Of a stretch of 64,000 nt of DNA, positions 20,483 to 32,040 are shown in pieces (the first letter of the stretch is position 1; each line of letters starts with the position of its first letter). The position numbers were made by a program, and so were the translations under genes. Under the pieces are notes generated by a model. The model worked only from the letters and a program-made list of their open reading frames with translations, was not told where the DNA came from and searched no databases. This stretch comes from Roridomyces roridus (Eukaryota; Basidiomycota; Agaricomycetes; Agaricales; Mycenaceae). The DNA is taken from assembly GCA_029378245.1 (NCBI GenBank), contig JARKIF010000015.1, positions 1,426,001 through 1,490,000 on the forward strand, given 5' to 3'.

Positions 20483-21463
20483 TTAACGGGGAAGGGGACC
20501 CTCGGATCCTTGAACGCAAGATTTCAGTGCTTTTCTCGAATTTGCAGTGCTAATTACCGATGACCGCATCGGCGTCGATGTTGTCACGGGGAAGTGGGCC
20601 CTCAGATCCTTCAAAACCAGAGCTCATTACTTTTCTCGACGTAGAAGTCCTAGTACTTACCGATTACCGCATCAGCATCGATGTTGTCGCGGGGAAGGGG
20701 ACCTTCCGAGCCTTGAAGACAACATTCCAGCGCTTTTCTCGAAGCTGCGGTCTCAGTGCTTACCGATGACCGCATCAGCGTCGATGTTGTCGCGGGGAAG
20801 CGGGCCCTCAGATCCTTTAAGACCAGAGCTCATTAATTTTCTCGACGTAGAAGTTCTAGCACTTACCAATTACCGCATCAGCGTCGATGTTATCACGAGG
20901 AAGCGGGCCCTCAGATCCTTTAAGACCAGAGTTCACTGCTTTTCTCGAAGTTGCAGGCTCAGTACTAACCGATCACCGCGTCGGCGTCGATGTTGTCGCG
21001 GGGAAGGGGACCCTCGGATCCTTGAAGACCAGAGTTCAGTACTCAGTGATTTCTCGAGGTTACGGTCCTAGTACTCACCTATGTCCGCATCGGCGTCGAT
21101 GTTGTGACGGGGAAGTGGGCCCTCGGATCCTTGCAATTGAAGACAACATTTCAGTGCTTTTCTCGACGTTACATTCTTAATGCTTACCGATTACCGCGTC
21201 GGCGTCGATGTTGTCACGGGGAAGGGGACCCTCCGATCCTTGAAGGCACGGATTAGGTTCCACTTGAGCGTCTTGGCAGTCCTGCGTACCGATAACATCG
21301 ACATCAGCATTGACGTCGTCCCTTCAAGTTAAGCAGAAGGTTATTAGCACGGTTAACGCGGGGGATGTGAGCTTATGTACCGCTTGACGAGTCCCGGGAG
21401 GGCGTTGGTCAGCATTGCCGTGTAGACAACAGCCAAAAGGAGGGAGGGAAGATTGAAGCGCAT
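20483..21463 (-). CDS. Kex2-type repeat peptide precursor (P2), ten exons
   Basis: Exons on the minus strand: 21381-21463, 21290-21321, then seven 51-nt exons 21188-21238, 21079-21129, 20970-21020, 20867-20917, 20764-20814, 20661-20711 and 20558-20608, then 20483-20508. Total 498 nt, 165 residues. Residues 1-20 form a signal peptide (MRFNLPSLLLAVVYTAMLTN); VKR at 26-28 is a Kex2-type dibasic site. After it comes DDVNADVDVI, then seven units of GSEGPLPRDNIDADAVI (one reads HNIDADADI), then GSEGPLPR and stop. Every unit contains one Arg, in PLPR, and the protein ends on that Arg; cleavage there would release eight 17-18-residue acidic peptides, six of them identical (DNIDADAVIGSEGPLPR). No Cys, Tyr or Trp in the repeats. 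I recognise the general architecture of fungal Kex2-processed repeat proteins but not this peptide. Cleavage after Pro-Arg is inference. Confidence 0.85.
20558..21238 (-). repeat. Tandem exon-intron array, seven ~103-109 bp units
   Basis: Each unit is a 51-nt exon plus a 49-58-nt intron. All exons begin GA/GC after a phase-1 split Gly codon and end ATCG or equivalent, so units can be added or lost without changing the frame. Introns also resemble each other, with TTCTCGA-type words on the plus strand and donors GTAAGT/GTAAGC/GTTAGT/GTGAGT. This is a coding array, not a CRISPR or satellite. Confidence 0.85.
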
Positions 21464-22561
21464 TTGGGTCGGTTCCGAGGAATGGTTGTGAGATACCCTG
21501 GACGTCCGTATTTAACAAGTGAGGCCGATCTCATTTTTAGTGCAATTGTGTTGGGTGCGCGCTTCCGGGGTTGAACACCAGACATTAGTACTTCCAGTTT
21601 AGTAGCCGCGCCGCCGGTCAGGCCCTGGCAGTCCTCGAACGTGATGAAAAGATTCGGAAAATCGCACAGTGGACGTGAATTCTCACTCAATCAACGGGAG
21701 GGCATCTGAGGGCATCATGATTCAATCGAGAATACGAAGACGTGATTGAATCCGCCCTAGAACAGAGCAACCTTAGAAGAAAAGGCCCAGGAATCCCGAC
21801 AAGAGCTGCCGGTTTGTAAGTTTAACTCTGCATCCGTAGTGGGTGTGAGTGAGAAATTGCAATCACCTTAGATCTGGAATTTCCGGACGAGGGGGAGACA
21901 CACTGGCAACGTCCATTAGTAAGCTCTGGTTGGATTTGCTCTGAACACACCTGTCGTCGCTTTGACCTCGGCCACCACTGGTGGCGCACTTAAATGGACC
22001 CTGATGCAGGTCCCAGGAAGCCGAGGTTGCCGAGGTTGTCCGCAATTGCTCGCAGTGAAGAGAAGTGCCTTTCAGCTTCTCTACCATGTGCAGGTCTGAT
22101 TATCGAGAACTCAGAAGGTTCGGCATCCGGTTCACGAGATGAACTGGTTTGAAGTCTGCATTCAAGCCAGCTGGGAATTCTCTGTCCGTTTAAAGCCCAC
22201 TCAAAGCCCAGACCTTGAGTAGAGATCCCCGTCGTCTTGCCACAGACACCGGACAAAAATATTTATTCTCGAAGATGCTGCCGAGTCCGGCCGTGAAGCC
22301 AACGGGACGGACGCCATCTTGAACGTTGAAGTTATAACCATTGACAGATGTTTCTATTTTGTCTTGTTCCCTCATTATGAGTGTATCTCGTGAGCTGACA
22401 TGACCTGGACCTTCGCGAAAACACCTTCTTTGTATCCAAGATAGGGAAAACGCGTGTTTTCATGAGTTTGTTGATGCGAAGACGTGTTGTTTACTCAAGT
22501 TTACGTGTTTGATGAGTGTCACGCAGGTCACAGGAGTCGTCTCCTTCTTTGTCTCTCCGCC
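21464..22561. other. Upstream region of P2 and intergenic DNA
   Basis: Contains a TTAAATA-like element on the minus strand at about 21507-21513, a block (gaaaagattcg-aaaatc) shared with the upstream DNA of P1 near 19425-19445, and the second copy of the duplicated 5' flank. P2 and the BTB gene are divergently transcribed from this ~1.1-kb region. No further gene called. Confidence 0.45.
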
Positions 22562-23625
22562 ATGAACGTCGAGCTCGACGACTTTGTGCCCGCCTACAAG
22601 CGGCGGCGCGTCTCAGACATGTCCCTCTCCTGCGATGACCTCTGTCCAGCCTCCGCCTGCCCCTCCACGCCGCTCAAGCAGCTGTGGTTTTCGGACGGCG
22701 ACATCGTCCTCGACATCCAGCGCCGCCTCCTCAAGGTCCACCGAAAGCGGCTCATGTGCTCCATCATCTTCAGCGATATGCTCTGCATGCCACAGCCTAC
22801 CGAGACGGACTCGTTTGACGGGTGCCCGAGCGTCACACTCATGGGTGACGCGTTGGCCGATTGGGAGGTGGCGTTGCGCTGGATCTATTACAAAGAGTGC
22901 GTCGTTGCTCGTATTGACTTGGATACCCATTGACGAGAAGCTACTAGCGAGTTTCTGAAGCAAGCAGTGACATTCGACATCCTATCTGGCGCTCTTCGTA
23001 TTTCCACGAAATATGAAATCACGGGATTGCGTGAATGGGCGGTGGCAGAGGTGTTTTCTCGATGGCCTGTAGATGTTGCGAGTATGCGTCTCAACGCTCT
23101 TCCTCACGCCGCTGGTGCGTTGTGATTCCTCGTGTAAACCCTAAGCTTACCCCGTCCACAGAAGCAATCAACCTCGCACAAGAATGTGCCCTCCCCGAAA
23201 TCCTCCCCTCCGCCTTCTACGCTCTCTCTGTCCAAAAGTTCCGCTCCTCTGCCGACGGCGGGCGCTCGCACATCGTTCTCTCCCCTGATGACCTACGCCG
23301 GCTCATAGCTGGGCGTGAGGCCCTACAAGACGTTCTCACGCGTATCCTCATCGACCCGCTCTCCGAGCCCGGCTGTCCGCTCTCTCCCAGCACCGTCGAA
23401 TGCGGTGCGTGTGCACCACGCCGAGCCGAATACTGGCGCACGCGGCTCGCTCCGAATGCCAACCTCCCCTGGGGCACGTGGCTCGTCCGTGAGCTCGGGG
23501 AGATGTTGCGCGACGAGGCGTTTGTAGGGAGTCTTTGTCCTGCGTGTGTGCATGGGCATTTGAGCACGATCAAGTGGAGGATGGGCAAGCTGCGAGGGGG
23601 AATGCCAGGTTTCTTTTTGCTGTGA
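22562..23625 (+). CDS. BTB/POZ-domain protein
   Basis: A 321-residue protein from exons 22562-22896, 22948-23114 and 23162-23625 (introns 51 and 47 nt). Residues ~30-115 look like a BTB/POZ fold: LWFSDGDIVLDIQRRLLKVH (the conserved DGDIVL...FKVHR start), then a SIIFSDMLCMPQP-type helix and a VTLMGDALADWEVALRWIYY segment. The C-terminal half has Cys pairs (CGACAP, LCPACVHGH) that could bind a metal. Agaricomycetes carry very many such short BTB proteins, thought to act as protein-interaction modules or ubiquitin-ligase adaptors; the partner is unknown. No frame damage. Confidence 0.85.
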
Positions 23626-25301
23626 TCTCGTTTTAGCTCAGATTTCTTTTACTGACTCGTTTTGTCACCTCTCGCGCATGTATATCTTATCTTAGGTGAG
23701 TCCCGTGACGGTGTCCAGTGAGCGATGGCAGCTAATACCCATGTCTTGGCAGGAATGCAATCAGTAGACTCGGAGCAGAATCGGTCAATCAGTGACTTTA
23801 CGTTCGTCGGCGGGGAAAGGATAATTAGCGGTAATGACGAGACCGAGATGAATTTGCCCAACATGAGCTAAACAAGCAGGTTCTTTCCCGAGCTAACGCC
23901 CATGCCAGAAGATCATGGCTCGGTCCAACTCCACCGCTCCGCCATGCGATGCCAGGTTTCAGCTGATTTTGCTCTATAAATGTTCTTGGGACGCAGGGTC
24001 GCGTTTTTCTCAAGTGTGAAGCGAGCGGGTAGGAAGTGTCCAAAGCCCTCAAAGCCCTCGACGTCTATTCTGTGTAACGCAAATCCTGTTCACGTACCTA
24101 CAGAAAACGCCACAAAACAGCACCACCCACCCGTTGTCAGGGACATCATAATTTCGCGTGTGTCGTTTCTTTTTTTTTTTTTTTTTCAGCCACTAATGAG
24201 ATTTTAGCCGCCGGCGGGGAGACAATAGGCGATTGTTGGCTTGGCAATGAGGTGTGAGCTCACAGCAGGGATTTGCCACCTCGGGCCCGAACGATCCAAG
24301 TGGAGTAGCTGGACATTTTTGCGAACACACTTTTTTGCGTGATCCCTATCGGTGAGTTGATTTCTAGAATCGTGCCCAGCCGATACGATGGCTGACGGTA
24401 CATGAGATTGGTAGTACCATGACCCCCGACCCATTCTGGCGGTACGTATTTTTTGTACCCGACTTGAGAGACTATTCTGGACAACTCTCTTCGCCGTACA
24501 GTCACGTAACTTTCGACATCCCCACATTTGGAAAAAGATGATGGTTGGCCGGTTGGATTTGCGCCAGTTGCAATGGAGATGCCCGTGAGGTTTCCCGCTG
24601 GTTGACTTCTAGCTTGTCTCATTGTGTGGTTACAGACATCAATTCCTTCTTCTTCTCCCGTACAATTACATATCTAACGTGAGTCTTGGCTACATCTACT
24701 ACATAGTCCACTGAGCTTATCTCGAGACAAATAATAGATCGGACTCTCCCGAGGCTGACACTCCCGTCTATGTAGTTCCTTGCGTACAAGGCCACGCGAT
24801 GGCCGAGATGCAAACCTCCAAGGAGTTCCTCACGAGCGTCATGCAGCATGTCTGGTAGATCCCGAGTCCGAGGCCCCGAGGTCTTCATTGCCAATCGTTG
24901 GCCAAGTATCGGTTTTCACGCGCAGTTCCGCCTGCCAAGTTGTCAGGGAGCGGCTCATTCTTTGTCCGTAACTAGTCTCAAACTGAATTTAGGTGCTGGC
25001 GGGATGCGTGGGTGCCTGACATGCAAAGACACTGCGTCGGCGGCGGAAGGACAATCAGCGAAAGTGACGTTGAAATTTACTTGACACGGTGATGCGCGCA
25101 TCAAGCGGGAACGGGAAGGGGACCATTCAAGATGTGCATGGTTATCATAAGTCCCAAGGTATGTATGTAATAGTAAGATGTGAATATCGAATACTAAATG
25201 CACAGGGCTTGTGCATCCAATTAGAGGATTCTAGGATTCTAGCCGTGTTTTACAATTATCTAGGGTGAGTGAGTGCATGGACGGAAAGTGATTCGTGGTA
25301 C
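23626..25301. other. Intergenic region without a recognisable gene
   Basis: Several open frames on both strands, none with motifs or consistent splice sites. A T-run of about 18 is present at 24170-24187. Confidence 0.4.
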
Positions 25302-27343
25302 TCACAACTGCTGGACCAACTCTCCAGCCTCCCTCGATCGTAGAGTCAAGATACAATCCAACGCCTTTGGATGACTACCGTTCAAGTATCAATATCCATC
25401 GCACACGTGTTGAATGAGGGAAGGCTGCAAGCGCACCTAATAATACCCGACGTGTACTCCATCCGCTCCGCGGTCTTCTCGACTGGAGCGATACGGAACA
25501 CAGCGAGTGTGCTGACGATGACTATGAACAGGACGTCGTCGGCGAGGAATTGACCCGGGCATGCACGACGCCCGAAACCGAACGCGTAGCGTCGGGGATC
25601 TGGGTTCACTTCGTGTGCCTGTGCGCGTGAGTGACGGCCCCTGGGCGACGGAGGCGCATTGACGAATCGTTCGGGAGAAAACTCGAACGGTTCTGGGTAG
25701 CGCGCTGGATCATGCATTAGGGCCCATGCGTTTGCGAAGACAACGGATCCTTTGGGCAGGTGGTAACCTCGGTAAATGTCGTCTTGGCGTAGGAGATGCG
25801 GGAGTGCTAGTGGGACGACTGGGTTCCATCGCTGGAGCTAAACCACAAAGGTCAAGATTGGAACTTTTTTAAAACAAAGTTGGATTAACGAACCTCTTGG
25901 ATGAGTGCTGCGATGTAAGGTAGGTCTTCCCGATCTTTAAAATTCGGGAGTCGTGTTGAGCCGACGACGCTGAGAAGCTCTGCGTAGGCGCGTTCTTGGA
26001 CCGCGGGGTAGAGCGACATTGCGAGGAAGAAGGATTCGATTCCAGCGATCATCTGCGGCGGTTGCAGTGATAAATAACTCGTCAACAACCTGGGAAGACG
26101 ATGGAATTTACCGTGTCGATACCCGCTTGATGACCATGCGTGAGTCGACGATCAAACTGACTGGGAATTCAAAGAGATTAACTGACCTCCGTATACCGCT
26201 ATTGCAGCCCATTTGAAACAGAGCTCCTGCTGTGGTGTAGGGTTGGAATTCTCCTCCAAGATCTTGGTTATGAAGGACGGCTTTGCTGTGCCGTTCATCT
26301 GCACTAGGCATCAGTTCTGTTCCGCCACGAATCATGAATTTCTCACTGCTCGAATCTTGGTCTCCTCGTATGGGTCATCACGGAACATCTCCATTGTCCT
26401 ACGAACGCGGAGCACGTCCTTCTTGAAGCGGATTCCAGTCCAAGAGGGGATGTGTCGCACTGCCTTGGAAATGAACAACAGTTCTGGGAATAAGATGGAC
26501 CAGAAGACGCACGGATGGGGATCATCTCGACGAGGTACGTCCCAGAAACGATTGTCGAGGAGAATTCTCCGTTGTAACGTTCGGCCAGTGCGACGATTGG
26601 ATCGTTCTTCTCGGCGACGTTGTAACCATGGGACATGTCGAGAAGAATCGCGGAAGCAAGTCTGTTGAGAGGATTTCAGGCCGCCTTACTACCACAGCCC
26701 TGCCAGATCCTGTCCACGCACCTCTTGACGTGCGCCGATGCCGACGCTGGTTCTTTCAATGTCGAACGTAAGAAATCTGCCACCTTTTCTTCCTCCATCG
26801 CCCAATAATCCGGCAGTTTGCGGGGTGCGAGGACGCCACTGATCATCTTGCGATACTCACGGTGCAGAGTGCCGTACGAACACGTCGTGACGCTCTCGCT
26901 CCATCCGACACTGTGCGTTATTCGGATTTAGTTTTGATATTTCTGTGGGAACGACAGGACTCACAGCTCACCCATGATTGATCTCGGTCGGTCGGAATAA
27001 ATGTTCATACGCCGCTCGAGGAGATCGAGGACAGCTGTCTCCGAGTTGAGGATGATCATGTGTCGGCCGAGGGTGGAGATGTGCATGATATCGCCTGTGG
27101 GGGTGGGTCGGTTCATTCAGAATTTCTCGCACTCCGAGATTCATTGCACTCACCATACTCCTTGGCCCATGCCTGGTACGTGATCCACCGACGGTCCCGC
27201 GGGAGATTGAACAGATTTCCGAGTATAGGAAGGCCAGGTGGGCCGGGTGGCAAGGGCGGAGACAGGCGTCTCAGCCTGAGCACCACAAGGACGCAAACGA
27301 AAATCACACCCGCGACAAACGCGAGGGCGGTGAGCTGGGGCAT
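25302..27343 (-). CDS. Cytochrome P450 monooxygenase, membrane anchored
   Basis: A 509-residue P450 from ten exons: 27154-27343, 26965-27094, 26722-26910, 26513-26661, 26347-26459, 26187-26298, 26112-26125 (14 nt), 25894-26052, 25437-25837 and 25302-25374; phases agree throughout. Residues ~7-25 are a membrane anchor, followed by a basic stop and the Pro-rich hinge PPLPPGPPGLPILG. The I-helix motif is YGAGIDTMIAG, assembled across three exons; the K-helix ExxR is ELQRWNPVV; the PERF motif is FSPERFV; and the heme loop is FGFGRRACPGQF with the axial Cys. All key residues are present, so an active ER enzyme is likely. It resembles the fungal groups that oxidise polyketide or terpenoid intermediates. 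The substrate is unknown. It is the only tailoring-type enzyme near the peptide precursor genes. Confidence 0.92.
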
Positions 27344-28785
27344 AGGGATTGCGGAACAAAAATGGCGTGCAAATCGCCGTTGGATTATATACTAGCTCGG
27401 GTAAGTCGTATCTTGGATCCAAGTATGTATTCATTCCATTGACGGACTCGGACTGTAGTGGATCGGCCGTCGGAGGTCACAGCCTCAAGTCCGTCTGTCT
27501 CAGCTCCTACATACATCATCATGAGAACTAGTACTTGGGGCGTTCATCCCGCCACATGCCACCGTTAGTCTGAGGGACCCAAGTTCCGCGCGGCGGCGGC
27601 GCCCGAGACAGTCGGCGACTCGCTGCACAGGGGCTGACCATCCCAAAAAAAGTCTATAAGAGGTCATATTCAACCTCCCTAGTCTCGCACGGCAAACAAT
27701 GATGAGCCACGAACTGCCACAAACTTGCGGCAAGTATTGATCTGGTATGTAGGGTACATAGACCGAGTGCCTGAACTCTCCTCCGGATGGAGGAACAATC
27801 CTATTGTGAGCTAAGCGACGGTGCGAACTAAACTAACTCCGTTGAGTGCCAGAATCATGATTTCTTAATGTATACTACTATGGCTGTACGCACACACCCG
27901 GGCCTTCTGGACTTTTTGTTGCTTGTTCGACTTGATCATTCCGTCTTGTGAAAAACACCTAGTCCAATTGAGGCTAGACTCGACAGGACCTCATAGCTTT
28001 TATGACGGAAACTGCTCGGGAACGTGGCGACCTCAAAACTCTTTCAAATGCAATTGAGTTACGCAGCCGAGGCATCCTACTGGACATACTTACGGCCTGT
28101 ATCGCTGATGCGCGCTGTGTACATTCATTCGGCAAAAATTTGAACATCGGCTGATCAAGTGGCAGTGAGGTCGGAGTTACCCTTGCCGAGAAGTGGGTTC
28201 TGAGGAAAATCGCGGCGGAAATAAGCAAAAACTGCAAACACACTTTCGCTGCAAGTTGAACGTTGAACTCTTGCCTCATGCACAGCTGTGCTCCGAAATT
28301 CTCATAAACACGGGTGACGGACTCCGCAAAGTCCTGGCCAAAAATTGAACACATCAACCTGTTCGTTGCTTGCAAGTATCGGGGAGGCGGGTTCCGAAGA
28401 AAATCGCGGCGGAAATAAGCAAGCTGCAAAAGAGGCCAGAAGAGACATGAGTCATAAATTTCCGCTGCAAGTTGAACGTTGAACTCTTGCCCCATCCCGA
28501 CTGTAATTAATTCCCATAAACACGGAGTCCGCAAAGTCCAGACACAGTTCAACGTTCGTCCTGGAAACCCGCTTTCAAAATGTGGGGATCCGAGCCCATG
28601 AGGTCGCAACGATGACATTCGAGAGACACAAAGAAAGAAAGAAAAAACTATGAAAAGAGACTATGCAGTAATGAGTAATGTTGAGTAATGTGAGTAATGT
28701 GAGTGAGTGAGTGCAGACGAGAGCGATATGAGAGAGAGAGAGAGAGAGAGAAAATCGGAAAAAGTAAGACCTAAAAAGTACCACA
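27344..28785. other. Intergenic region with a diverged direct repeat and a GA microsatellite
   Basis: About 28185-28345 and 28383-28545 are diverged direct copies sharing ctgaggaaaatcgcggcgga-like, gcaagttgaacgttgaactc and cataaacacgg words. A (GA)n run lies at 28729-28751 just past the stop of the Myb gene. The gttgaacgttgaa word also occurs near 19390. No gene called. Confidence 0.5.
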
Positions 28786-31700
28786 CTACCAACCACCCCC
28801 ATCCCAACTAGCCCTCTTCCTCTTCCCCTTGAGCCCCCCCGTGACCTCCTCCGACGAGGGGCTGACGGCAGGCCGCCGAACAACAACGCTCTGCCCCCGC
28901 TGATGATTCGCCCCTCGCCCACCACTCCCACTCGCACTCGCACTTGCACTCGCACTTGCACCCGCACTGGCACTAGTACCGACACCCGCACTCCCACCCA
29001 GAGTCTCCGGAGCCCCTCCACTCACACTCCGCATCAACGGCCTCGACACCGTATTCCTCGGCCTCGCACCTGGCCCTACCCCCACCGACGACACCGACTT
29101 GTTCTTGTTCCACACCGGTGGGGGCGGCGGCGGCTGCATAGACGGACCCGGAGCCGAAAACGCCGCCGGCGGAAACCCATGTCCGTGTCCATGTCCGTGT
29201 CCGTGTCCATGTGTAGACGTAGAAGTAGACCGCCCCAAAGCCAAATCGAGCGCCTCCCCACCACGCAAACCCCCATCAAGCTGCATCGGCATCCCCGCAT
29301 CACCCCCGGGGTAAAAGTAATGCAGATCCAAAAACGGGAGATTGTACTGCTCGTTATGCGTCCCAGGTGGGCCCATCAGAGCGTGTAGCGAGTTGCCGGC
29401 GTTGGTGGGAGACGCAGCGGAGCCCGCCGATAGTGTGAGGAGGGCCGGGTCAAGCGTGAACGCACTTGGGTTATGGTTATTGGTACTGCTGCCACCACCG
29501 TTATTCACATTCACTTGAGGAAGTAAAGGCGCCGCTCCAATTGCAGGCGTCGCCGGCGCACTCATCAGCTGCCCGAGACCAATCCCAAGCCCAGGACCCT
29601 CCTCGGGAGCCTCCCCAGGTGGAACAGACACCGAGCGCGCTGTCGACGCATAATGATGATGGTGATGATGGTGATGATGGATATGCACCGTCCTCGGAGG
29701 CGCGGGCGACGCGCGCAGGAGGGGCGTGCCCGGGGGCTCGACCTGCATTTGCATCCTGTTCTCCACCTCCAAGTCCATCTCCGCATCGGGCGGCTCGTGC
29801 GACAAATCGACGAGATCATCGAAATTGAAGAGACTAAGCCCCTTGTCGTCGTCGTCCTCCACCCCGTCCACACCACCAGGCCCATGTCCCTCTTCACCCT
29901 CCCGCTTCCCACCCTGCGTCTCCGCAATCCCCGCCAACCCCCTCTGACTCTGCCTCCCCCGCATCCCACCCCACGCATCCACACCACTCCAAATCGGCTG
30001 ATGCGTCCTCGCACCAAATATCAAATCACCAGCCGTATTGGAATGGTGCGTGAACCCACGGAAACCACCTCCCCCGCCAGCTGCACCCCCACCAGGCTCC
30101 GATTCAGCCTCTGCCCCAATAGAAAAAACGCTACTCCCCTCATCAAACGGATCATTATCCTGCGTGCCAGCTTCGGAGAGTGAATACTGCGGCGTGTCAA
30201 AGGAGAGCTGCGACGTCGAGTGGAATGACAGGGCCGGGGACGAAAAGGCATGCTGCCCCGAGGTGAACCCGCCGCCGCCGCCAGGTACCTGGTGGTGATA
30301 GTGATGATGCAGATGTGCTTGATGCGCAGGCTCGAGGTCATATCGATCCAAAACACCATGCGTGAGCTCAAAGAACCCACTCGTGTCAACAACCGGTGAT
30401 TGGAACGAAGGACTGCTACTCAGGGGTGGAGAATGGTACTGGGGGGAAAGCGAGGAATGATCCAGACGCGGGTTTGCAGAGAACCAGTCCTGCGTTCCCC
30501 ACGCACTGCGTCCAATCGTCCCGCCCACACTCGGCTGCAGCTCCTCCTGCCTGCGATGATGCAGGAACGGGGACTGGTATTTGTTCGTCGCAGGCGCGGG
30601 TGGAGGTTCTGCAGCAGTAGTAGCAGGGGCGTCTGGCATCGCCTCGTCTGCTGGAGGCGCCATCTCGAGGTGCCTCATCCCGCCCACGAGAGCAGTCTCC
30701 TCCGACGCCTTGCCTGCCATGATGAATTTGAAAGGAGACCCGCCCGTCCGGCCAAAGCTGAGCCCGTAATCAGACGCCGCACCAAGTGACAAGAGCTCGT
30801 CGCCCTCGTCCTCTGAGCCCACGACACTGGGAGGCAAAGATCCCGTCTTGAATCCCTGACTCGTATGCGCACGCCGGCGACGTCGTGGCGGTCCCTCTGC
30901 CATCGCAGCAGCTTGACTCGAGCTCCCAACTGCGCTCAGCCCCTCATCTGTTCGTGCTCGCCCAATACGCGCCCGCCCCCTCAACTCCTCCTCCTCCTCC
31001 TTCATCTTCTCCTTCCCCTTCTCATCCTTGCCCTTCTCCTTCTCCTTAGCCTCCTTCTCTTCCTTCTCCTTCTTCTTGGCAGCCGCAGCCTTGGGCCGTG
31101 CCTTGTACCCAGCCCGCTCATACTCAGCAGGCCACGCATTCCTAAACCGATCCCGCAAATCCATACTCCTACGGCCCGTCTGGCCAAAGAGCGGTGCGTC
31201 CTTGGCGATCGCAGCCCACGCGGCACCATGCCGTCGGAACCCCGCCAGAAGCGCGGCGTCTTCTTCTGGTGTGAATGGCCGGCGTTTTGGATGTGCTGGG
31301 GAGGGTAGGGGGAAGAGGGGCGTGCCGTCTGGGTGGGTGGACCGGTTCGGCTGTTTATTGGTAGTGGTATTGGATGAGGAGGGGTTGGCGGAGGACGTCG
31401 AGGACGAGGCGAGGGGAGAGGCAGCGCGCCCGATGGAGGGCGGCAGATGTGTACGCGCGTTTGGGTAGTGCGCTCGGTAGGCTTCGGGGAAGTAGGTACG
31501 AAAGCTGACAAAAAAGATTGAGTGGCTCGCTTTGTTAGCTGTGGACAGAGAACGCACCGGTCTTTCAAGTCAACGGGGGAACGACTGGCAAAGTTCAGGG
31601 TAGGGTCCGAGAGGATGGTCTTCCAGTTGCCGACCCCGTGCTGTACGCGTGGTCAAAACATGTCAAAGAAATTTCAAGTAGAGGGGGCGCACCTTATTAC

Positions 31701-32040
31701 ACCCATCCACGAGCATTTGCGTCTCCTCTGGAGTCCATTTCCGCCTTAGCTTCTTCTCCGGTGCGCTAGATTCTTCCTTGGCATTTGCCTTGCCCTGGTC
31801 ATCGTCATCCACACCCTCCTCCTCCGCAGCACTTTGTATGCGCCGCACTTTCCCCTTGGGCGCGTCGTAGGGAACGGTGGTATCGTCACGAAAGTTCCAC
31901 GCCGGTACGAGGCGTGGGGAAGATGGCAGTGCGAGCGAGACGCGGCGCTGCTTCTGCGGGGGTGAGGTCGGTGTGGGGAGGGTTATCGGGGACTTGAAAG
32001 AGAAGGTCGAGGCAGAGGGCAGGGAAGATGGGGATGACAT
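28786..32040 (-). CDS. Double-telobox Myb protein, Tay1/Teb1-type telomere-repeat binder
   Basis: A 1049-residue protein from exons 31693-32040, 31558-31640 and 28786-31504 (introns 52 and 53 nt). It contains two Myb-like domains. The first spans residues ~100-155 and crosses both introns: RRKWTPEETQMLVDGCNK, then HGVGNWKTIL and the telobox VDLKDRFRTYFP. The second lies at ~218-280: RRPFTPEEDAALLAGF with the telobox MDLRDRFRNAWP. Two telobox Myb domains are the hallmark of fungal Tay1/Teb1 proteins, which bind TTAGGG-type DNA at telomeres and in some promoters. The long C-terminal part is low complexity, with a Lys/Glu-rich coiled segment (~300-330), a run of nine His and an alternating His-Gly run. 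Telomeric versus promoter function cannot be decided from sequence. Confidence 0.85.

Noticed and set aside
20547..21071. Plus-strand open frame of 174 codons across the array
   Set aside because: Antisense shadow that reads through introns of the peptide precursor; it has no signal peptide or start context.
20547..21180. Regular ~105-bp repeats resembling a CRISPR-like array or satellite
   Set aside because: Both the repeat and spacer parts are exon and intron of a coding array in a eukaryote; the spacers are similar to each other and have GT-AG ends.
22190..22375. Minus-strand open frame starting MREQDKIETS
   Set aside because: Only about 40 residues look protein-like before low-quality sequence; no partner exon was found and it overlaps the duplicated flank.
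28903..31468. Several long plus-strand open frames opposite the Myb gene
   Set aside because: Composition shadows of Ser/Pro/His-rich coding sequence on the minus strand; no motifs.
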